Origin: Akebia trifoliata
Taxonomy: Eukaryota > Streptophyta > Magnoliopsida > Ranunculales > Lardizabalaceae
Direction: 5' to 3'
DNA length: 64,000 nucleotides
Assembly (NCBI GenBank): GCA_017979445.1
Contig: JADQWC010000158.1
Location: 48,758 to 112,757 of the forward strand
Shown here: positions 47,901-57,847 of the stretch, in pieces
Layout of the letters: each line of letters opens with the position of its first letter
Numbering within the stretch: the stretch's first letter is position 1
Notes under the pieces: generated by a model
The model's input: only the letters and a program-made list of their open reading frames with translations
What the model was told of the DNA's origin: nothing
The model's database searches: none
Made by a program: the position numbers and the translations under genes

Positions 47901-50900
47901 GAGATGGCTTGGTCCTGTGAAACGAAGGCTGGTTATAGACCCAATTAGAAGGAATGTTCAAGTCGAAGGATTTAAAACAACGAGAGAAAGACCAAAAAGA
48001 ATGTAGATTGATGTGAAAAGAATGGATACAAACACACTAGAATTGACATACCACACGACTTTAGTCAAAAATGAATAAAGGAACAAGATTTGTTCAACCG
48101 ACCCCAAAAATTTGGATAAGGCTTTGATGATGATGAAGATGAAGATGAAGTTGGTCCAATAAATTACCTCTTTTTCAATCCATGCATCGGCACAAGATTC
48201 ACTTGAGAATACTACATCAATGCTGCAACATTAGAAAATACGAAGGAACAAAATGTCAAATCATTCCACTAGTAGGGATTTTTTTTTATATGTGAAAAAA
48301 AAACATCAAAAATAATATGAAAATAAAATGTCAATCGAATTTGAATAAAACTTGTTAAATAGGGTTGATTAGTATCACACTAGTGAAATACAAATCATCT
48401 TACCTCTAATAAGCATGGAAACACATCATACACAATATTCAAGAGACACTTCCTAAACGAAGAATTACTTATCCAAGAAAAACAACTCAATGCAGTATCA
48501 AAACCTCGTTAGGTATCATCAACCCTCTCCCCATATTTACAAAAAAAAAAAAAAAATCACTTTGTGAGCCTTGCCTTCTAGGATCAAATTTATAGCTTGT
48601 ACATCGTGGTATGATAATGGGAGTCCACACCACCAGAAATAAATCACCTTTTATCCCAACATATTCTAGGGAGTTGCTAGGATGGAAATACTTTTTCCAC
48701 GACGTATGGAGCTTACTATTCAAGCTTAAATTAATCCCCCACATGTCATGTTATAATGATGGAGTTTTTCCAGGATAAATAAATCTTTATTGAAGGACCA
48801 TGATATGCCTTTAACTCAACCAAAACAAATCTTTGTATTTTTTTCCTCAATGAGGGATCTTGTCATTGGACCTATAATGAAGGAATTTGAACTTCCAAAG
48901 GGAGCATGGCCTCACAACCAAATACAATTAGGGAGTTGCTTGAGTCGGTGTTTGAAGCATCGTATGATAGGCCCACAAAGCTTCATGCCAATCATATTTC
49001 TTCTTCGGTACCATCGTCTTCATCGTTTTGACGGCTATTGTTAAAGGTCTCAACCAATACTTATGGAAACGCATAGTAGTGAGTGGAATGATTTTCCTTG
49101 ATATAATATTTGACACATAATTTGTATACCATTTGTGATTATTCTGCCTAGAACTCCATACCTATAAATTACATTTGTGCGAACAAGATTTGCCACTATA
49201 GTAAGTGTTCCACCTATAAATTACATTTGTGCAAACAAGATTTGCTACTATTGTAAGTGTAACTTCATTTAACCATTTTTGAGAAGTAAATGACCACAAA
49301 CATGATTTCGTGTGCCATGTTTGCAGTGATTGATGAATGAAATTCCCCATGGAAATGCAAGCTGATAATGAAGGAGACATACATAAAGCAACACCTGAAA
49401 TACATTGATCAACCCTAAATCCTTACAATCAGTTTGTAGGCTCTAGAAGGGCGCCTTTGTTTGCATTAGTGATATTGAGGATTCACCTTGGACTAGATTA
49501 AAAAGGGCGATTACAGGAATCGTGTCTTCAACCATGAGATTTTTCCTCACTCTAGTGTCTACGGATTTTCTTTGTCAATGAACCCTATGCAAGCTTGTTC
49601 GTCGATGATTTGGGTTGCTTGTTGATTGGGATATCAAGATTAAAAGGTAGTGATCGAAGTTTGGAAGTTGGAACAACAAATGTATAACAATAATGGTGGC
49701 CAACATGGGTCAAAATTTGTGAAGGTTGGTGTAGGGAAGAATCAAAGCTCTTAAAAATAGTCTTATGTGTGAAGCAGGACACACATCTCGTATTCGACTA
49801 AGAGGATTTCCAATTGGACCTTGAATGGATCCTACTATTTTTTTGGATAAGTGCAAAAGATTATTAAATGAAAGAAAATGAGGCTGAGGAGGCCCACATA
49901 CAAGAAAAAGAGAAGAAAGAAAAAACAAACAATATAATAAGCAGAATAACCCCCCACAAATACTAAGTATCACACAAGGAATCTCATCTGAAAACAAAGT
50001 CCTGGAATGAAACTCCCACAAAGTCCTAGCTCAACTTCAACCAAAATCTTCATAATTACCAATTGGGACATACTTTCATTGCTCTGGAACACCCTATTGT
50101 TTCTCTCTTCTCCAAAGACCCCAAGCAATGACTAAAGGAAGGATAGCCCATAGATGTCTATTTTTAAGAGAAAAGATATTAAAACTCCACCCTTCCAAGA
50201 GCAAAATGAAAGAATGAGGGAAGACCCACTCAACCTTAAAATGAGTCAGAAAGAACAACCAAATTCCCCGAGCAAAAGAACAATGAATTAAAATGTGGTT
50301 AGCAGATTCCCCATTCCTCGAATACAAGAAGCAGAAATTTGGGATAGTCCATCCTCGGATTATCAAGTTATCCAAAGTGAGGATCCTCCTTCTTAAGGAA
50401 GCAAGTCACACAATGAATGACACCTTGGAAGGAACAAGGGTTGACCAAATGATCGAAGCCGAGAAAGAGACTTCAAACGATGGGAGCAAGCATTTATAAA
50501 AAGAACGAACTAAAAATCTCTTATCTTTAGCCTTGAACCATTACCACCTATCATGTTTGTTCTCCGAGAATTGGATTGAATTTAAGAAGTCAAGAAGAGA
50601 TGTTACCTCAGTTATTTCCCAATAATTAAAATTCCTCCTAAATCTCAGATTCCAAGAGTGAGTGCTATTATTTCAAACCAGACAATGCTTTACTGAGCAA
50701 TTCTTATACAGTGAACAAGCGTACAAAGAAAGATATTGAGTTGACAAAGACAAAATACCGCACTATCTATCCTCTAAAAATCTAACCTTATCCCCTCGCC
50801 ACTATACTAACCAAACCTCTTCTCCCCATATTTCACTTGAACCACCCTCCTCCACAAACCACCTTTTTGCACCCCCTCCAGCATTTTCCCTATCCTTTGT

Positions 50901-53900
50901 GCCCTCTTTTGTCATTAACACAATGATTCTTTCACTGAAGAAAAACAATGTAGTATATGTTGGCCTTAAACAAAAGTAAAGCATATGATCTCTGGAAACT
51001 CCAAATTAACTAAAAACCAATGACTTTGAAGAATGAGCATTATTTTAGAATCCAATATTGTAGTAGATGCATATCATCACATGATTCAATATTAGATGAT
51101 TGAACACCAAATACCAATAAAACCAAGATACGGAAATAAATTAAGTGCACAAAGATAGTACCTAGCAAAATTTTCCTTGTGAGTAGGCAGTCCAGACATC
51201 ATAGCATCAAAAACCACCACCACTTTTACCTCTGTAAAATTTTCATAAGTGATGTGAGGAGGTTACATCAACATGTGGAATAATTACACACTTATTGATT
51301 CCACTTTGAGTTATCGCATAAATCATTTATTTCAAATTACAAAACAAGTCTAGAAAATAAAAAATTATATAAATTAGAAAAATGTGAATTTATATTCAAA
51401 ATTTACACACATGCCACATTTGTGAATATGCAACATTTGTGAAAGTTGTTTAAATAAAGTGGAAGCATATATATGATAAGTGCATAGCACATATACTAGG
51501 ATTTCTTGGGTATTTGCTATTTCTGTTTTCGTTATTGAGTAATTTCTAATTTGGGAAGAGTTAGGTGTTATTTTATTTAAGTAAAGTTAGGTTAGTTTGT
51601 TACTGTTTTGGGCAGATTTAGATGTTATTTTTATTTAATTAATTTAGAAGGTTGTTGGACAGGCTAAGTAATAAAAGGAGGAGAAGAAAGAAAGGAAGGG
51701 GTGAAAAAAATTCTCTTTTGAGAACAAAAGGCCATCCCCCTCGAAGGGGACTCATCTTCTATTAATAAATCTAGAATTTTTTATATAGTTCTGTTAAGTT
51801 CTTATCAATATATGTAGATTCATCAAACTAAATGAATATGCAACATTTGCAAGCCACTCTACCCATAAAGTACCATGTGTACATTCTACATCCTTAAGAA
51901 GTGTTTTCATACAAGCATTGAAACTAAGAGAGCAGAACTGGATGGTCTGGAGATACAAATTTGCAAGAAGCCTTGTACCCAAATCTTCATTATACTAGTA
52001 TATCACTTATTGTTGGACCCAATGCCAAGTGTGAGAGCGCCCATAATGATCAGAGCCAAGACGATAGAGGCAATGCCCCTGAAACCAAAACTAAGGTTTT
52101 TTGGTGGACAATGGACACAAGTTAACAATGATATGGATGGTTCATATTATTTCTTCTTGAAACCACTTTTTATGGGGTTAACATTTTCAAAATCAGGTCA
52201 TTTTTTTTATAAGCAAAATAATTTTATTAAAATAAACTAACCAGTTGAGATAACCGGCCACACTACAAGAAAGAACAAACTAACAAAACAAGGCCGTTGA
52301 ACAATCGATACAATATTTAGGGCTGAGATCGGATTCGAGAAAGGACGTTTTCTTGGTCAGACTGTGGGTGGGGAACTTTCACAAAAGACTGGTCCTATTC
52401 CTTTTCCAGGGTGCATTGAATTGAAACAAAATCCTTTTTCTTGAAGTTCCAGTAGCAATAGCTTCTTTAACAACTTATCCAATAGCTGGTGAGACAATAC
52501 TTTTCAAAGTTGTTTGTGTTGTTCAAATAGCTATAAGTTTTTGTGTTGCAGGTGAAAATCAGTTCGTTTATCCATTTTCTTTCTCAGGATCGAATGGATG
52601 CAGAGGAGATGGAAGCTTAAAAGGATTAGGTACTTGAATCACAATAGTGTTGGGATAGGAAGTAGGACCCAACTACTGCTTTTGCTAGTTGCTTGAACTG
52701 AAGACAGGTTAAATTTTCCAATGTGGTTTCTGCTTTAACTGATTCAATGGATGGATGAACCAAACCTCATGGAATCATGTTCATGTTGTAGCTTTCGAGC
52801 ATTCTCAATCTCCCTTTGTCGATAACGGGTAGGTAGTGGATGAATCTTTTCTTCCCCGACCTCGACAACCATTGAAGCGGGATATGCCGACAACTCAAAC
52901 AATCATTTCTGTTTTTATAATATAAGGCCAAAAATTCGGATCATTGGGTGATTGCAAATATAAGAGCATCGAATCCTATTCAAGTCGATCATAAGAAAAA
53001 ACAGACAGGATGTAGGTGGATAGAGAGACTGAACCAACAGAAATTGGAGCTTCCTTCATTACTTCGGCAAGGGACTATCCGATTACTCATTGAGTTCCGA
53101 AGTCGGGTTATCAATTACATCGACCATCATTTCTTCAGATGTTTTGAATAGTGGTTCACGACGGCAGCTATCATCGTCGAAAGAGATTTACAGTGCTAAT
53201 AGGAGCATAAAACATCCCGACGAAACACAAAAATCCTCAAAGAACACTCCTTTGAAATCATTGTCTAATTTGCTCTAAAAGAATAATAAACCTAACACTT
53301 CCAGAATTATGTCTTGAATCTGCAATGCATCGATAAATGATCAACCAATTCATCATTGGACTTGTTGAGAACAAACCTACCCTCCTTATATTAATAGATG
53401 GTCTTCATGAGAGTTTTATTTAACGAAGCAAGCAAGACCCAAAATCTTTACCTTAAATCGGGCAAGCAACTTTTTTTCAAGGTATAAGTATAACTTATAA
53501 AAATTAAAATGTAGCATAATGGTGGTCAAGATGACCAACCAAAACACAAAAACCTTGAACACTACGCCAACAAACGTAATCCCACCTAAACAAAAACTTC
53601 AAAAAAGAAACTCCTGAACTTTTGATATGATTTACACCAAAAGAAAAAAGGAAAAAAAAAAAAAATCAAACCCATAACTAAAACAACAACTTCTTGGAAA
53701 GATTGCTCATTCCTTCCAAAATTTTGGTTGTTCCTCTCGTTTCAAAGACACCAACACACAACACAAGGCTTTATAAACTATAGTATCATTTCCTTCCCCA
53801 AGAAGGTTTGTGATTGCTAACTTTCAAACAATGATAGAACCTAGCTAGAAAAGCATCCTACCATGTGGAAAAAGAGACATAAAATGAAACCACATATTTG

Positions 53901-55975
53901 AAGCTAAGGAACAATGAAAAATGACGTGATTGACAGAATCACCACAGTTCTCATTGCAAAACATTAACGTAGGTAAAACCACGTGCCACAACACATTCTA
54001 TTCTCCAATAATTATTTCTCCTCAAGCCCATACTCCTTGCCCAACAATTTGAGAATAAGAGTTGATTTCAAGCCAGACATCGTAAGAATATCAACGTTCA
54101 AGAGATTGATTCCATAGCACATATATTCTCAAAGTTTTACCCTATCCCCTATCCCAATCTCGTAGGGAACGCCTTTGATAAATGTATCATATACCTCGGA
54201 GATGTCTTTCTAAACACCACAAAAGCAAGATGTATAAATTTAGTTGCTATCCCAACAAAAATATTTAATAACAATTATAGAGATCCATGAGACATCACTC
54301 TTCGCCTCAAATGCCCACACCATGCCAAACAAAGGCAAATTCATCCCCTAAAAATGTCCAAACCCAGATTTACCTCATTCGTGGAGTGGCAAAGAATAAT
54401 AATTATAGAAGCTTATTTATTGGGTAGAAAACCATACGATCTTTGAGCCACATCTACAAAATGACAGCCAAGAATGGATAGTTTGGGTAAATGACTAGTT
54501 CTTGCATATTCAAGATCTTGCACATCTCGATAAAAGTAAATGTAGGATTTGTGGATGCATCAAATTATGTTAAATCTAAACCGGGCACACGGTGCCAAAG
54601 GTTTTGCTTATCTCAATGTCAAATTTCGAGGCTAACTCAAGGAAAACTCTGAGGTTGGATCAACACATATTTCCCCACGTGCATCATGCAGGTTGGGATC
54701 TGCACAATCCAATCCAATAGGCACACATGGCATGGTTGACAAAGAAAATTAAATCATATCCTAAATGGGAAGAAGCCTTAATTGGAATAAAGACTTATCC
54801 ATCCCCTTGATGGATGGGGAGTTATTATCTTTTCTTGATTAATAAGGGTTACCTATTTTGTAGCCAAGGTATTAAAAATCGAATTCAATACCTAATCTAG
54901 TCAAACTGAAAATGGAAATTCTTTGTAAGAATATTTGATTAGCTAGGAAATGAATACAATTTTAATGAAAATTATAAAAAAAATTTAGAAAATATTCAAT
55001 GAAACTCTGGGAAATGATAAAATGGACATACAAAATATTTCACAAAATGAGTAGTGAATTCCACCCATATAAATACAAAAAATAATCTATCGGTTAAATT
55101 TTAAGTCGAGCCTTGTGGAAGTGGAAATAATTCATAGAAACATGTCAAAATTTAATACTATGTTTAATAGCTAATGACCTTTTCTATTTAGAAGGACCTT
55201 CTCATATGGGAGATGGAGGAGTAAAAGAGACTTAAGGGCCATGTTTTTGGAACAGTTAGCCTTGTAACACTTTTGTGAGATAGTGGATCAACTTTTCGGA
55301 GGGCGGAGATACAGAATCACAGGATTTGGCAATGAACCTGTCAACTAACAAATATTGAGTGTGATACTCTATCATCTTTCCTGTGTATCTGAGCAAGTGT
55401 GTGATTGATTGCATCCACTCGAGAATAGTGTTTTTTAGGCAGAAGAAACAAGTGTAGGTGTAAGACAGTATTTAGGTTTTTAAATAAAGTTAAGTCTTTT
55501 CAAAGAAAAATTATCGACAGACAAACCTCTCAGCGTACTAAATGTTATCAATTCGTCAATAAGCTTTTGGCGAGCAATATCAAGTCTGCCATTCATAAAA
55601 TGCTTCTTCAGTTTCCTCCAATAGCCACATACATTATACCCATCAACAAGCAAGACTGGGACCGCAGTTTCCACTCCCATTCCCATTTCCTGGTTTGTAC
55701 TGTAAAATGAAAGTGAGCAAAAAACACACACACACACATACCCCTTAACTAAGAAATTTTCCAAGCAACACCGTAGAGAAGATGAGAGCAGTTACTAACT
55801 AGTAAAGGATCGTGCTAGGATCTTGATACAACTCTATATCTTCTGGAAGTTCCTCCTTCTGCACCACCTTCTTTCGGCGATAACTAGTCGTAGGTTTAGG
55901 TGTTTTCTTTTGAAACTCCTGCAAGATTTTTGGATGACTTAAATCGAATGAATGAAGATCAGCAACACAATTAAG

Positions 55976-56032
<57 letters not shown>

Positions 56033-56374
56033 AAAAAAATTTAACGAGATACTGACCCTCCATAACCTTAAAAACTGCAAATTCTGCTTCACGTTTGATG
56101 TAATCCTTGGAGGACTTGGATCGGAACCCTAGGCATCACAAAGCACATAGCAATAATTCCAGTAATTTATTTATTTATTTATTGAAATAGAAAATAATGC
56201 CTAAATCAACCAACGCTCGTCGACATGAATCTATTATTAAATATAATATGGGAATGTAAGAGAATAGATAAAATTAACCTTAAAGGACGGGTCGGGTTTC
56301 TTGCTCCTGGCCATGGCCATGACTTTCGAATAATGAAGAGGACATGGCGAAGGAAAGACGAAGGCCGTTTTCAT
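35965..56374 (-). CDS. YacP/Rae1-type NYN-domain protein, 10 exons, 284 residues
   Basis: Exons on the minus strand: 56374-56279, 56128-56057, 55918-55800, 55699-55527, 51231-51162, 48222-48168, 46753-46670, 39487-39449, 36715-36669, 36064-35965. They join to 855 nt in frame (284 codons plus TAG), all with GT-AG introns. The N-terminal 100 residues are basic and could be a plastid transit region; this is inferred. The NYN/PIN-like fold follows, with the expected acidic residues: VLLVDGYNVCGYW (exon 4), VVVVFDAMMSG (exon 5), VVFSSESCADAWIEKE (exon 6) and VWVVTSDCCQQQAAHGA (exon 7). A helical tail ends SKLSKNE. Bacterial Rae1/YacP is a ribosome-associated endoribonuclease, and plant relatives are predicted RNases of unproven function. 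ATG 56374 is the first in-frame ATG of exon 1. The gene is stretched over 20 kb by transposons but the coding frame is intact. Confidence 0.92.
37120..37365 (+). mobile_element. RTE-type LINE 3' end remnant
   Basis: Plus-strand pieces resemble the RTE C-terminal blocks seen at 28500-28680 and 47780-48060 (EMRMLKLL, PIGDKL, RLRWFGYV, then a QVEG-like end). It lies in NYN gene intron 8, antisense. Confidence 0.6.
37697..37838 (-). repeat. 3' LTR of the small copia element
   Basis: 142 bp. It begins TATTGGAAATAATG on the minus strand and ends CAATTCTTCT. It is closely matched by the copy at 38776-38907. Confidence 0.88.
38140..38714 (-). pseudogene. End of copia pol: RT C-terminus and RNase H
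   Basis: The minus strand reads KSLLKYFLGIEVVRS and ISLSQYKYTLNLLQDTG, then the RNase H block SLTDRRPTSGFCTF, WKSKKQSVISHSSAEAKYHA. The two parts are in different frames with a break near 38330-38380. Upstream pol is deleted. Confidence 0.85.
38776..38907 (-). repeat. 5' LTR of the small copia element
   Basis: 132 bp, matching the 3' LTR with small indels. It directly abuts the primer site TGGTATC. Confidence 0.88.
40085..40268 (+). repeat. 5' LTR of the copia element
   Basis: Starts TGTTATCA and ends TTTCTATA just before the primer site. A TATA-like ACTATATATACAA lies near 40164-40176, and the AATAAAG near 40190 may be the poly-A signal. Confidence 0.93.
40420..40620 (+). repeat. Short tandem repeats in the copia leader
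   Basis: Units of about 31-35 bp built around CCACCTAGGGGTGCCGCAAG recur, with variation, at about 40434, 40466 and 40498, with weaker copies after that. They lie between the primer site and gag and are not coding. Confidence 0.65.
40780..44984 (+). pseudogene. Copia gag-pol, many lesions
   Basis: Gag starts near ATG 40780 (MSEETSMRSTNNGFESSQ) and has stops before 41215. A zinc knuckle at about 41550-41605 reads CDNCGRFGHIRFGHIQTKC, with a 5-residue internal duplication. The protease site reads WIFDLRASDNMTG where copia elements have D-S/T-G, so the catalytic motif is lost. Integrase pieces follow (MRWHIRLSHVS, FVSDYSRCAWVY). RT follows (KNAFLHSDLHEKVY, then VYVDDIVITGN at 44027-44060), then RNase H (TDADWVGF, WRSKKQSVVARSSAEVEF). 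Frames change at least six times. Confidence 0.9.
44992..45175 (+). repeat. 3' LTR of the copia element
   Basis: Same length as the 5' LTR. It starts TATTATCA (a TG to TA change at the tip) and ends TTTCTACA. Confidence 0.93.
45181..46240 (+). other. Degenerate retroelement-like DNA beside the copia element
   Basis: Plus-strand short open frames (45186-45413 and 45450-45638) look like worn coding DNA, perhaps an L1 ORF1 relic, but no motif is secure. It lies in NYN intron 7. Confidence 0.3.
46990..48130 (+). mobile_element. RTE-type LINE remnant (RT to 3' end)
   Basis: Plus-strand pieces near 47045-47120 closely parallel the copy at 20465-20560 (RSIIEAIFSLRQMIEKFKE-like, then an IDLRKKIYDTIP block). 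Later come DEVIAPIKELVHWCVLF, RMEMWRAI-like pieces and the C-terminal blocks with QLRWLGPVKRRLVIDPI. Stops are frequent. It interrupts NYN gene introns 6 and 7 around exon 7 only on the far side, leaving the exon intact. Confidence 0.7.
48790..49115 (-). mobile_element. Ty3/gypsy integrase fragment
   Basis: The minus strand reads YDWHEALWAYHTMLQTPTQATP, slightly shortened here, then after a frame change a GCEAMLPLEVQIPSL block. This is the conserved end of gypsy integrase cores. No LTRs were found nearby. It lies in NYN intron 5. Confidence 0.72.
49835..50930 (-). mobile_element. L1-type LINE 3' fragment
   Basis: Minus-strand blocks LDNLIIRGWTIPNFCFLYSR, ANHILIHCSFARGIWLFFL and LAILPLVIAWGLWRREKQ-like pieces form an L1 zf-RVT region near 50094-50375. 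They closely resemble the L1 at 2851-5330. Upstream (higher coordinates) more worn ORF2 sequence runs to about 50930. The A-rich 3' end lies near 49840. It is in sense with the NYN gene. Confidence 0.75.
51474..51807. mobile_element. Solo LTR, 334 bp
   Basis: The segment begins TGATAAG and ends CTTATCA, a 7-bp inverted terminus with TG...CA. ATATA flanks both sides (51469-51473 and 51808-51812). A plus-strand AGTAATAAAAGGAGGAGAAG region near 51668 and a CATCTTCTATTAATAAATC region near 51752 fit LTR promoter and poly-A areas. No interior is present. The family is probably copia-like, but unproven. Confidence 0.8.
52200..52300 (-). mobile_element. Possible L1 3' end fragment
   Basis: T8 followed by ATAAGCAAAATAATTTTATT and an AACCAACCGGCCA-like mix on the plus strand resembles the reverse of an L1 A-rich terminus. 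It is short and uncertain. Confidence 0.3.
52300..53280. other. Block of distinct composition, possibly organelle-derived
   Basis: The base composition is more even than in the flanks, with few homopolymers and many CGA, GAATCC and TCGGG words (for example CAAGGGACTATCCGATTACT). This is the style of plant mitochondrial intergenic DNA. Short frames exist but none is recognised. An insertion of organelle DNA into NYN intron 4 is one reading. Confidence 0.25.
53465..54400 (-). mobile_element. Degenerate L1-type LINE fragment
   Basis: Minus-strand sequence near 53690-53760 reads like SLKRERNNQNFGRNEQSF, the L1 tail motif for a region rich in RNN. A GGTTGGTCATCTTGACCACC phrase near 53520-53545 matches the 3' region of the L1 family at 9750. 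Many stops. It lies in NYN intron 4. Confidence 0.5.
54401..55526. other. NYN gene intron 4, remainder
   Basis: AT-rich DNA. Nothing recognisable. Confidence 0.4.
55976..56030. repeat. (AT)n microsatellite
   Basis: About 55 bp of AT repeats with one phase break, in NYN intron 2, 27 bp from exon 2. Confidence 0.95.
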
Positions 56375-56560
56375 GGGCTCCACTTCTTCTCCAACTCCAT
56401 CGGCATTCACTTCAGCTTCCCCTTCCCCTTTCTCTTCTTCGCTTTGAATATTTGAACTGTATGTCACATGTGTATTTCCATATATGATACTTACCAGTTA
56501 CCACACAACACACTACACTTACAATATTGAAAGGATAAACAAGCCACCGCCATGTGCAGC
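56375..56560 (-). promoter_or_regulatory. Upstream region of the NYN-domain gene
   Basis: Minus-strand sequence before ATG 56374 is purine-rich (GAAGAGAAAGGGGAAGGGGAA near 56420-56445, minus one base) and open without an ATG for about 90 nt, so it is read as 5' UTR. Promoter elements are not clear. Confidence 0.35.
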
Positions 56561-56699
56561 AAACGTATCACGTACATATATGTATATAATACAAAAATGG
56601 GTCTTGGGTCAATAAATACACTTTGAAAATTGGCATCTAAGGGTATTTTGATAAAAATAATTTTTCTTTGGAAAGTACAAAAAAATTGGAATCTAACTT

Positions 56700-57690
56700 C
56701 ACGAAGAAGTATCTAGTTGTTTGCCATTTTTGAGAAGAAAGATTAACTTGTTAAAAAAATATTTATTCTTAGGAAACGTAAGTATTTTCAATATGAACGG
56801 TGGGTGTAGATTACGATTAAATTCCACAGACGGGTGATGAGAGATGACCATTTGAATACATCAATAGCCTGCCTCAGATAAAGGATACCTTCATAGAAAT
56901 CACGTTTTTCAGGAAATACGTTGGTCTCCAAGAGAAAATCTAGAAATATAGAGGTGTAGCAAATTTCCATAAGGACGAGTGGGTATAAGTTACGAATCCG
57001 TAGGATGAATGGACAATGAGATAAGAGTGCTTAAAAAAACATACAAAATTTTGAGTTTTCAACTATAATAGGTGCTCGAGTGGAATATCTCGTTGTTTGC
57101 CATTTTCAGGGAAGAAGATGAATCTGTTAAAAAAAAAATCTTTCTTACAGGGATACATAGGTATTTTCGATACGGACGAGTGGGAATAAGTTACGATTAA
57201 ATCTGGCAAGCGGGTTATGAGATATGATCATTTAAATGCATTGGTATCCTACCTCAGAAAATGGATACCTTCACGAAAATCACGTTTGTAAGGAAGGATG
57301 CCAATCTTCAAAGGAAAATACGATAACATCAAAATGTAGTTACCTTCTATACGGACGAGTGGGTATAAGCTACGAATCCACAAGATAAACAGACAATGAG
57401 ATACGAGCGTTAAAAAAAAATATTAAAATTTTGAGTTTTCGACGATAATGGGTGCTTAGGTAGAGTATCCTGTTGTGTGTCATTTTCGGAAAAGAAGATG
57501 AATTCGTTAACAAAATCTTTCCTATCAGGAAACGTAGGTATGTTTGATTCATATGAGTGTTTGTAGGTTACGATTAAATCGATGTCCTACCTTAGAAAAT
57601 GGATACCTTCACGAAAATCACGTTTGTAAGGCAGGATGCCAATTTCTGGGAAAAAATACGAGAACATAAAAATGTAGTTACACAACAAAT
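56700..57690. repeat. Diverged tandem repeat, period about 377 bp with two half units
   Basis: A core like ACGGACGAGTGGGTATAAGT followed by TACGA recurs near 56797, 56972, 57174, 57353 and 57557. The spacings alternate (about 175, 202, 179, 204). A second phrase GTTAAAAAAA...TCTT...AGGAAACGTA recurs near 56752, 57126 and 57507. Together these give about 2.7 higher-order units. No coding capacity. Confidence 0.8.
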
Positions 57691-57847
57691 TGTATTTTGC
57701 AATTTTCCTTGGTTGAGGGGTATTTTTAAGTGGATTTATTATGTTTTTATATGTTTTGATTACATTATTAAACATGCACTTTACTACTTGTATTTCCTCG
57801 AGAATTGTAAGTGAGATAGATGTTGAGCTTGTAAATTTTTTGATAAA

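Noticed and set aside
48487..48744. 85-codon minus-strand frame
   Set aside because: It contains a poly-Phe run from a T tract and no clear family motif. Possibly worn retroelement DNA, not supported as a gene.
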